Origin: Paludibacteraceae bacterium
Lineage (GTDB): Bacteria > Bacteroidota > Bacteroidia > Bacteroidales > Paludibacteraceae
Assembly: GCA_024401565.1 (NCBI GenBank)
Contig: JAKSKU010000006.1
Location: 21,910-85,909 of the forward strand
Direction of reading: 5' to 3'
DNA length: 64,000 nt
Below the pieces are notes generated by a model. It saw only the letters and a list, made by a program, of their open reading frames with translations. It searched no databases and was not told where the DNA came from. Shown one piece after another: positions 11,001 through 17,900 of this stretch. Position 1 is the stretch's first letter. Every line of letters starts with the position of its first letter. Made by a program: the position numbers and the translations under genes.

Positions 11001-11440
11001 ATTATCCTGAAGCAGAGGGGTCTGGTTACACTGGTGTAATCAAATGTAGTGTTCCTGAGTGCTTGAACGGTATAAAGGATAAATTGGTTTACAAATTGAA
11101 GATTAAAGAAGCCAAATCTTCTGTAGCGGAAAAAGAGGTTGTTTCTGATGTGGATGTTTCTTCGTCAGTTGGCATCTCAAAAACTTCTGCGTCATTGCTT
11201 GTAAAGTATGAGCTTTCAGATTCTAAGTCGGTTGCAAACGATGCGTACAAAGTTTACGCAAAGAATGGAGAGTTGGTAGTTGTGTTCAATGATTCTGATG
11301 AGCATGAACTTACAGTCACTAACGCACTGGGCTCTATTTCTAAGTATACTGGAGTGAGCGGAACATTCAACATTTCGCTTGTTGCTGGTGTTTATATGGT
11401 TTCAGTCGATGGAGAGACTCAAAAGGTAGTGGTTAAATAA
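8054..11440 (+). CDS. T9SS-exported GH8 glucanase, multidomain
   Basis: A secreted 1128-residue glycoside hydrolase family 8 enzyme. It has a signal peptide (about residues 1-23). The GH8 catalytic domain carries the expected acid in CTEGDGYMML (E118) and the family signature around ATDGDxDIA (aspartates 192 and 194), continuing into MAYKQWG. After about residue 550 there is a DUF11-like beta domain (VGDFVEYEVQCRNYGSEDA), then a long region of unknown fold. The last ~70 residues end in GVYMVSVDGETQKVVVK, typical of a T9SS type A sorting domain. This directs outer-membrane export and surface attachment. It would make the first cut in cellulose or beta-glucan for the upstream locus. The promoter is its own (7971), and no SusC/D genes accompany it. 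Confidence 0.92.
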   Translation: MKQFYSKVLALVGLSLASLSVSAIGRDWSDDDYIKTDINSGNPAFPFPQFLEYKTGKSLAKYNAEGVTHADMEKTTREAYEIMSHRCRYEGGTHCGVPYITFNGKNVPSTTYSPYCTEGDGYMMLAAAIYADQPTFNGLWMYIHDYKIPNVIRYKDGEVNYPNYKIGSGLPIWTADENTNDKLTEYDATATDGDEDIAMALLMAYKQWGEFMMQDGKKVLDAKGDPISYKKAAEDILKAFVDTLRIQNFNLDGSIYDGGHMSGDIGIDGYVKSGNKFGDISNWRMTQTDFPEISKLCIFGSVSNLYFDYCAPSYYNEFAKWLESDDVEATDWQINQYKRAEASSDWLIGQAYEQGLIASIGKCNIDQKDDTKVTFSNFSEGEDFRAMWRTIQNYLWHGDSETTWDPKTHQVEKGANTYEGDMARRMASFLKNPNDYCDNFMIVPDPNLLKWWGPSQINQCYNMYGEVPNRYRLNYTVGASAAAIVANGDIDQVADMYRQSELMWDDASASDELTDDERYIKSTPNYFHGWFRVLGLVINSGNWHAPSNMNSAANMKVYMSVDKTYANVGDFVEYEVQCRNYGSEDALGVKIETEIDPNYEVVSISDGGEFVNGKIVWNIGSVPGFRTGHLAETMDTVSFRVVVRDTLNPRIALKSEISGTNFDNWTSNEYPNNATYTMERNMVDIVNNEFATEITFDKREAVPGDVVTATVSFASNGQKWLNGGRNHVNFTHGNKDVDYSLFLLSNIYNDAYEAYIDLGNYRFSYYMHDDAVGLFDEEENPTGWSVRLDNNSDLEKYGYNPESAKIYSQLIHSNDSTIKCNQRFIVQLPQTLIATTSYMQSSRLYKYMIHKGAWGAESFRIKMSTNPIRRIEEFLDDDWSYDKSLEVDYFDGRELYTPVSPSYASDDLGQEVTSYARYSCTPLENVFDRVMVEEFDGYAWRRILGEGFPTLGVHDVESWDTIPAEFEFAGWVDSTIFGSVAKYYPEAEGSGYTGVIKCSVPECLNGIKDKLVYKLKIKEAKSSVAEKEVVSDVDVSSSVGISKTSASLLVKYELSDSKSVANDAYKVYAKNGELVVVFNDSDEHELTVTNALGSISKYTGVSGTFNISLVAGVYMVSVDGETQKVVVK

Positions 11441-11492
11441 TTCTTTGTATAAGAGACGCGGTACAACACCACGTCTCTGCGGAATTTTAAAT

Positions 11493-11524
11493 AAAAAATG
11501 GCGGACTTCGGTTCGCCATTTTTT
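11493..11524. terminator. Bidirectional terminator between GH8 gene and tRNA-Leu
   Basis: AAAAAATGGCG and CGCCATTTTTT pair around a 10-base loop. The T runs on both strands suit both the GH8 transcript and the convergent tRNA transcript. Confidence 0.85.
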
Positions 11525-11582
11525 GCTTTTTAAGGTGGCCATATATGCCAAAACAAAAAAGGAGAACATTTCTGCTCTCCTT

Positions 11583-11667
11583 TGGTGCGGATGACGGGAC
11601 TCGAACCCACACACCTCTCAGTACTAGATCCTAAGTCTAGCGCGGCTACCAATTACGCCACATCCGC
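11583..11667 (-). tRNA. tRNA-Leu (anticodon UAG)
   Basis: On the minus strand GCGGATG pairs with CATCCGC. The anticodon loop is CTTAGGA, giving anticodon UAG (reads CUA/CUN, leucine). There is a long variable arm, as expected of a class II tRNA, and a GGTTCGAGTCC T arm. The 3' CCA is encoded. The gene runs from 11667 down to 11583. Confidence 0.96.
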
Positions 11668-11778
11668 ATTTGCGATTGCAAAGGTATAGCCATTTTGAAC
11701 GTTCTCCAAATATTTTGGAGACTTTTTTAAAAAAATGTTTGTTATAGTTTGAAAATCAATATAATAAAATTACGATTA

Positions 11779-11846
11779 AAACCAGAAACCTGAAACCTGA
11801 AACTTGAAACCAGAAACCAGAAACCAGAAACCTGAAACTTGAAACT
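11779..11846. repeat. 7-bp tandem repeat, about 9.7 copies
   Basis: Units are AAACCAG, AAACCTG and AAACTTG in mixed order with exact 7-bp phasing. The array ends at the stop codon of the amidase gene. A second heptamer array (TTTAGCA) ends the window. Confidence 0.95.
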
Positions 11847-12627
11847 ATTTCATCTCAAAAGCATCCGCGTCTTTCCAAACAGGGAATTTCTTACGGAACT
11901 TCTCCAAAGCCTCTTTGTCGAATTCGGCCACGATGATTTTCTCGTCGCTCTCTGCTGTTGCCATTGTCTTGCCTTTGAAGTCGTAGACGACGCTCTGACC
12001 GTTATACTCGATGCAGAGATTGTCGACACCGATGCGGTTGGATCCGCATACGTAGGCTTGGTTTTCGATGGCTCTTGCTTTCAATAGCGTAGTCCAACCG
12101 TCGATGCGGGCGGTAGGCCAGTTAGCCACGTTGATTAGGATGTCGTAATTGTTGTTCTTGTTGCGCATCCACACTGGGAATCTGACGTCGTAGCAGACAC
12201 TGAGGCTGATGTTCCAACCTTTGTAGCTGACAATCGTCTGCGTCTCTCCACCAGAGAATGCCTCACGCTCCATTCCGATGGAGAAGAGGTGCTTCTTGTC
12301 GTAGACGCTAACACTTCCGTCTTCAGTGATGAAGAAACAACGGTTGAACACTTTCCCGTCTTCTTTGATTGGCAATGATCCGCAGATTGCCATACCGAAT
12401 TCTTTAGCCAAGGATTTGATCTTGGCTATCGACTTGCCATCCATGTCCTCCGCGAAATTGTGGGCGTCGGTAGAAAATCCGACGTTGTACATCTCTGGCA
12501 GCACCAAAAGATCCAACTTTGGATTCTCTGCGTTGCCGCAATATTTCTTTATCTCTTCCTCGACGTGGATATTGTTGGCGTCGGGATTCATCCATTGAAT
12601 GTTGTATTGGAATACTCCGATTTTCAT
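11845..12627 (-). CDS. Nitrilase-superfamily amidase (YafV / omega-amidase-like)
   Basis: A cytoplasmic carbon-nitrogen hydrolase of about 260 residues. The catalytic triad is visible as glutamate in LVLPEMYNVGF, lysine in YDKKHLF and cysteine in SVCYDVRFPVW. The pattern MYNVGF/KKHLF/CYDVRFP resembles E. coli YafV and Nit2-type omega-amidases, which hydrolyse alpha-ketoglutaramate or alpha-ketosuccinamate and are thought to repair or salvage transamination products. I prefer the ATG at 12627 (MKIGVFQYNIQW), because nine more codons up to 12654 would place the start inside a perfect hairpin. The gene ends against the heptamer repeat. Exact substrate is not certain. Confidence 0.88.
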   Translation of the reverse strand: MKIGVFQYNIQWMNPDANNIHVEEEIKKYCGNAENPKLDLLVLPEMYNVGFSTDAHNFAEDMDGKSIAKIKSLAKEFGMAICGSLPIKEDGKVFNRCFFITEDGSVSVYDKKHLFSIGMEREAFSGGETQTIVSYKGWNISLSVCYDVRFPVWMRNKNNNYDILINVANWPTARIDGWTTLLKARAIENQAYVCGSNRIGVDNLCIEYNGQSVVYDFKGKTMATAESDEKIIVAEFDKEALEKFRKKFPVWKDADAFEMK

Positions 12628-12642
12628 GTTCTTATCGATTTT

Positions 12643-12684
12643 CCTATGGTTCATCTTTGAGCTGGCTCAAAGATGAACCATAGG
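12643..12684. repeat. Perfect 20-bp inverted repeat with 2-base loop
   Basis: Arms 12643-12662 and 12665-12684 are exact reverse complements (outer CCTATGGTTC, inner CTTTGAGC). The element lies just upstream of the amidase start on the minus strand. There is no T run, so it is not a standard terminator. Confidence 0.95.
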
Positions 12685-12729
12685 CTATTAATTAAACTGA
12701 CCGTTACCACGGTCGAGAATTGCTTTATC

Positions 12730-12766
12730 TGAAATTTTACGATTTATTTTACGGAAATTTTACGTT
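12730..12766. repeat. CGTAAAATTTCCG repeat, copy overlapping a gene end
   Basis: On the minus strand ACGTAAAATTTCCGTAAAAT and a following CGTAAAATTTC match the element at 30796-30893. The repeat contains the last codons and the TAA stop of the glycosyltransferase gene. Confidence 0.75.
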
Positions 12767-13847
12767 CCGCTTCTTTATAAATTGCTTTTAATTTTTCCTC
12801 CTCTTTCTCCCAACACAATTCTTCAGCTAAGCGGCTGAATTTATCGTGGTCGATTGGTTCGTCGAGCATGGAATTGATTGTGTCAGCCAACGCTTTTGGA
12901 GAATAGTCGGAGATGAGTTTGCCGGTTTCGTGAGTGGCTACGATTCTGTGTATCTCAGGGAAATCGGTTGCCAAGAGAGGCACGTGGCACTGGATCATGT
13001 CGAACACACGGTTGGGCAAAGCGTAGTAGTAGCTCAACCCCTGATTCTTAAGCAGGCAAACTCCAATTGCCGCATGCTTGGTGATAGAGGCAAGCTCGGC
13101 ATACGGGATATGGCCAAGGAAGATGATTCTATCGTTGGCTTTAGTCTTGAGCTCTTCGTAGAGGTCTCCCTTGCCGGCCACCACGAAAATTGCATCTTCT
13201 CTGACGTATGGCATCGCGTCGATGATCCATTCCACTCCGCGCCCAACGTTGACCGCACCCTGGTAGAGGATGATTTTTTTGTCGAGTGGAATTGAGTGTA
13301 TCTCTGTCGACGGAATATCGTCCAGACTCTTGTATGACGGCATGTTGCGCACAACGCCGAGGTTCACGCCATAACGTTTTTTGTAATAGTCCGCGATAGA
13401 CTGGCATACAGTGTACCCATGCTTGACCTTTGGCAGAATCCAGTCTTCGATTTTGGTCCACACTCCCTTCACAAACTTGCGGTTTGTCACCTCTGGCACC
13501 TCTGGGAAAAGTTCATGCAGATCCACCACTAGAGATTTGCCACGGAGTTTAGCTGCAAGATAAGTGCCGGCAAGAGCGTCGGTGTCGTTGGCTGTGAAAA
13601 TGTCAGCGTCTGCAAAAAGCAGGTGAAAAAAGAATCTGAGGTTGATTTCGGCGTAGAAAAGCACACCACGTTTGAAGAAGACGTTGAGACGCTCTGTGGA
13701 GTATTCTTTCTGGTAGGGGTGGCATGGACGGCTTTTACATCCCACCACCGTCACCTCATAGCCGAATTTATGGAGCGACGTCGCCACTTTATTGACGCGT
13801 TGGTCGCTTTCCAGGTTGTTTGTGACAGTGAGTATAATTCTGCTCAT
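12744..13847 (-). CDS. GT4-type glycosyltransferase
   Basis: A GT-B fold glycosyltransferase of about 367 residues, probably cytoplasmic or membrane-associated, working in envelope or surface glycan synthesis. It shows the N-terminal LTVTNNLESDQRVNK common in Bacteroidetes GT4 proteins, a nucleotide-binding C-terminal half (ILYQGAVNVGRGVEWIIDAM, VVAGKGDLYEEL) and a late acidic region near LLATDFPEIHRIV. The start is set at MSRIILTVTN (13847); the longer reading from 13874 adds nine residues of poor character. The C-terminal residues RKISVK and the stop lie within a dispersed repeat, so the original end may have been different. The acceptor sugar is unknown. Confidence 0.85.
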   Translation of the reverse strand: MSRIILTVTNNLESDQRVNKVATSLHKFGYEVTVVGCKSRPCHPYQKEYSTERLNVFFKRGVLFYAEINLRFFFHLLFADADIFTANDTDALAGTYLAAKLRGKSLVVDLHELFPEVPEVTNRKFVKGVWTKIEDWILPKVKHGYTVCQSIADYYKKRYGVNLGVVRNMPSYKSLDDIPSTEIHSIPLDKKIILYQGAVNVGRGVEWIIDAMPYVREDAIFVVAGKGDLYEELKTKANDRIIFLGHIPYAELASITKHAAIGVCLLKNQGLSYYYALPNRVFDMIQCHVPLLATDFPEIHRIVATHETGKLISDYSPKALADTINSMLDEPIDHDKFSRLAEELCWEKEEEKLKAIYKEAERKISVK

Positions 13848-13938
13848 TTCTTTGTCTTTCAAGATTCTGCACAAATTTAAGTGTTTTTTCGTTTTTTAGC
13901 CTTCTATTTTGTATTTTCGCATGCAAACACATGATAAA

Positions 13939-14880
13939 ATGATGAAGAGTACGTTTTCCCATATATTTTTTGCAGTTGGTTTTGCTACGTTAACTAGTTG
14001 TTTTGCAGATTCTAAATCGGAATTTGCACAATTTCCGCCGGTGAATAAGAATCAGCAAACACAAGAAAAACAGTCACCGTCTACTTTACCGTCCACATCG
14101 AATTCGTCAAGTAAATACACCACTGCGGATGCGATTGCCGACTTGAGAAAAATGGGTGAGGGAGACACTATGTTCCAACATTCCACTCCAAGAGGAAAAA
14201 TGTATCATCACAAACATTATTTTTTGTCGTACAGCGAAAAAGACGAGCAGCCAGAGTGGGTGAGCTATGAACTTACATACGAGGAGGTGTCGGAAAAATC
14301 TGTAAAGAAAGAGGATTATTTCAATGAAGACCCTATAATCGAAACAGGTTCAGCCACTTATGCCGACTATTCCGGCACTGGTTACGACCGTGGACACATG
14401 GCTCCTTCGGCAGATTTCCGATTCGACAAAGATGCTCAATATGAGTGCTACTACATGAGCAATATGAGTCCGCAACTCCATAGCTTCAACGCAGGAATGT
14501 GGAATGACTTGGAGGCTGTAACCCGTTATTGGGCAAGACTTTACGGAAAAGTATATGTGGTGAGTGGACCGTTGCTTACAGGCAAGGAGCAAAAGCTTAC
14601 CAAACAGAAAGGCGGACGAAATATCCGTACGAGAGTATCCATCCCAACACATCATTTCAAGGTGGTGTTTGATTACAGCAGCAAGACCCATCCAAAGATG
14701 ATAGCATTCCTTATGCCTAACGAAAACAACGTCAAAGGAAAAATTATGGATTATGCCATGACGGTGCGTGAATTGGAACAAAAAACCAATATAGATTTCT
14801 TCAAGAATATGCCTCGTGAGACACAGGATTATCTTGAGACTTACATGAAAAAGAGTGAGTGGAAAACGTACGATAATTAA
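13939..14880 (+). CDS. DNA/RNA non-specific endonuclease, lipoprotein
   Basis: A secreted nuclease of the beta-beta-alpha metal (NUC1/EndoG) family, about 313 residues. The N-terminus is a lipoprotein signal ending in ATLTSC. The catalytic motif is YDRGHMAPSADF (DRGH), followed by the metal-binding Asn region YYMSNMSPQLHSFNAGMWNDLE. Between signal and catalytic domain is a low-complexity linker rich in Gln, Ser, Thr and Pro. It probably degrades extracellular nucleic acids for nutrition. The start is placed at the ATG ATG pair (13939/13942). The -7-like TATTTTCG at 13912-13919 argues against earlier starts. Confidence 0.92.
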   Translation: MMKSTFSHIFFAVGFATLTSCFADSKSEFAQFPPVNKNQQTQEKQSPSTLPSTSNSSSKYTTADAIADLRKMGEGDTMFQHSTPRGKMYHHKHYFLSYSEKDEQPEWVSYELTYEEVSEKSVKKEDYFNEDPIIETGSATYADYSGTGYDRGHMAPSADFRFDKDAQYECYYMSNMSPQLHSFNAGMWNDLEAVTRYWARLYGKVYVVSGPLLTGKEQKLTKQKGGRNIRTRVSIPTHHFKVVFDYSSKTHPKMIAFLMPNENNVKGKIMDYAMTVRELEQKTNIDFFKNMPRETQDYLETYMKKSEWKTYDN

Positions 14881-14922
14881 GATTTTCAATCGTTGATTCT
14901 TAATTATAAACGTAAAAAGTGC

Positions 14923-14930
14923 TATCTTTG
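14923..14930 (+). promoter_or_regulatory. -7 box of the beta-helix/ACP-KS operon; leaderless start
   Basis: TATCTTTG is an exact TAnnTTTG match. Only five bases separate it from the ATG at 14936, so transcription should begin at or next to the start codon. Confidence 0.6.
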
Positions 14931-14935
14931 CGAAC

Positions 14936-17900
14936 ATGAAATGGAATAAAATTATTTTAATAAATATATTCATGCTCTTGGCCATTGTGATGAGCCCGGC
15001 GCATGCTGCTTATTATGGCCTTTTTGAGACTCCGTCTACCACAGATTCGATGGCCATAATGAAGTCAAGAAAGAGTGATGAGAATATCACATGGCTTTGT
15101 AAAAAGACCAAGATAAAGCATAAGATACAACTTCGCCGAAGCCGTTATAAACTATCGAAAGAGGATCAGTCGATGCATGAATTGAGTGAGCCGGTCACTG
15201 TTGTGGTGGCATCTCCGTTCAGCGTTGTGAAAATGACAAAGGCAATGTCGTTTGAGGAAATGGGTTTCCCTACGGCTGATTGGTTGGAAGATGCGACTAT
15301 AACATTGACGTTTAAGCGCAGTGGAGCGCCTGACACTCTATATGTCGGAATGCCAGCGCCAGAGAAAGAGCGTCCTGCTCCAAAGATTGTCGAGGAGAAC
15401 GGTAAAAGTATGTTTGTGTGCCGTGGAGAATGTAGAAATTTCCGCGCCAGTGTGCCCAAAGGTCTGCCTGAATCAAACCTTATCTACAACTGGTATATTG
15501 ACGGAGAGTTGATGACTGGACGTAACGACCGTTGGTTTGAGACATATTCACGTACAAATTATGACGATGGAGAGCATATCATATCATGTGATGTGAGAGT
15601 TGGAGAAAATGGAAAACCGTCGCCACGAGCTGAATACAAGATTGTGCAGTCTACTTCCAATGAGAACTGTGTGAAGAGCGTTAGAGCTGTGCCATATTGG
15701 GGAGTTGAGTGTGCTAATGAATCAGATCCTAGTGATTTCCGTTGGAATGAGACATGTGAATGGGGATCATTCTCTTGGATTCCAATTGAAAATTATTCGC
15801 ATTTCTATCTTGAGGCAATCAATCGTAAAGTTGTGGCTAAAAAGGTCACAAACGATCCTGCGATAAAGAATTTCCAGCTAGTTGAGGATAGTGAAATAGA
15901 TGATGAGTACAAGTTCTTTGATCTTCCTTTGAATGTCAAGGCATATGCAGAGGAGCCATTTGAAGGACAGACTATTTATTTCCGTTTTATCGGTGACACA
16001 ATTCATTTCACAACGACTCCGTATATTCGTCCATTTGTCGAGTTGAGCCCAACATACATCGACATTTGTGAGAATGCGTTTGACGCGGAGAAAATAGAGT
16101 TGACAGCACAAGCGTCTGGTTTCTTGCCTGGCACTGTTCAGTATGTATGGATGTATAGCAAGGAGAAAGACGGTGTTTATGAAGAGTTGAAAGCTCCACA
16201 TGTTAGAAACTTTGTGCCATCACGAGCAGGATTCTATAAGGTAAAAGCTACAGATAGAGTATACTCTTGTGAGAGTGAGGCTGTGGAGGCTGGTTTGAAA
16301 AACACTGATTGCCAGCCAGTGGAGATCATCTGTACCGACAGAGATTATGTATGTAAGGATTCAAAAACGATTTTGAAATCTTCATTGGTAGGAGATGAGT
16401 ACAAATACAAGTGGTATGTCGGACGAATGGATGCGACAGATGTTGAGGATTTGCATGAGGTGCCTAATGAAACGTCTGCCACTTTGCAAGCAGGTGCCAA
16501 TGTTGAGGGTGAGGGTTATTTCCTTCAGGTAGAGAAAGACCGTCGCACAATATTGTCTTATCCATTCCATGTGCGTAAGCTGGCCACTATGAATGGAAAC
16601 GTCTCGTTGGATTTGCAGATGTTCCCTGGCACTGTATGTGAGGGAAGTATTGTTAATATCAAGGCGTCCGTTTTGACAAATGTCTTTGATTTCTCTTTGA
16701 TTAATGGAACATACGATTATCGATTCTTTAAGAAAGGTCTTTATGATTACGACTACCGTGAGGTCAAGTATGTGAAGAGCGCGAGATCAACGGCTATTCT
16801 TCAGGAAGTGGCTTCTGCCCCTGCGTCATATAAGGTGGAGGTGATCGGATGTAATGGAAAGAACAGGAAGGACGAGCCTGTTGATATGATACCAAGAAAC
16901 GACAATAGCTGTAATGCTAATGAGATATATGTAAAAGAAGACGGTAATGACGATGAGAACGATGGACGTAGCTGGGCCACAGCATTCCAATCGTTAGACC
17001 GTGCGATACAGGAGATAGAAGCAATGCGTTCAACACAGGCGCATGCAAGCGATCAGATAGAGGTGCATCTGGCGGAGCAGGTATATACTCCTTCATCAGA
17101 GGAGGGATTCATATTCCCATCCAACGTTACAGTATATGGAGGTTATGACATATCTCCTGTCGACGGAACAGCTAGTGGAAAGACTCGTAATCCTCGCACT
17201 CCTGCCAATCCAGAAGGAAATATGACAGTGTTCAAGGTTGAGGATCCTAATGGAAGATTGGTGTCAATGGTGGATAAGCATGATATCAAGTTCTGTGGCA
17301 TCATCTTCGACGGCTCAAGCCTTGCAAGCGAGAGTGATTTGACAGGTAGGGCAATGAGAATAGAAAACAGTAATGTCACTATCGACTCATGTGTTATTAA
17401 CGGATTCTATTTCAAGTCGACACTTAACAGCCCTGTCACTGCTATCGCAATCGAAAAGGGAAACGGAAAGTCACACTCTAAGGTTTTGATTAAAAACACT
17501 ACTTTCACCCAGATCAAGGGAGGACAGGTTGGAGCTTGTATCTCTGTGATGGATGACTGTGATTTGGATATATGGAATTCATGTTTCAACAACAACTCAT
17601 CTCTATATAGAGGAGGTGTCACATTGTTGAGCTACAATGTAAGTCCAAAGATCAATATCTACAACTCAACATTCTATGATAACCAGTGTACATCACCTAT
17701 CGGTTATTATGGCCGTGTGTTGATGCGATTTGTGGGAGGCAATCCTACAGTCAATATCTATAGCTCTACATTGAGCGGACGCATGTATAAAGAGGCTGGT
17801 ACACTAAAGATCTACAACTCATTGATTGAGTGTGCGGGACGTTGTGACGAGTATGTCAACAACTATCCGGCAAAGTCCAAGTTTAACGAGGCCACAAAGG

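Larger units (their letters stand above)
11441..11844. other. 404-base region with tRNA, terminator and heptamer repeat
   Basis: Between the GH8 gene and the amidase gene there is an AGAGACGCGG/CCACGTCTCT hairpin at about 11451-11478, a bidirectional terminator, tRNA-Leu on the minus strand, and a 7-bp tandem repeat reaching the amidase stop codon. No protein gene was seen. Confidence 0.8.

Noticed and set aside
11402-11614. Minus-strand frame overlapping the tRNA-Leu and the GH8 3' end
   Set aside because: Overlaps a tRNA and a terminator; no family resemblance.
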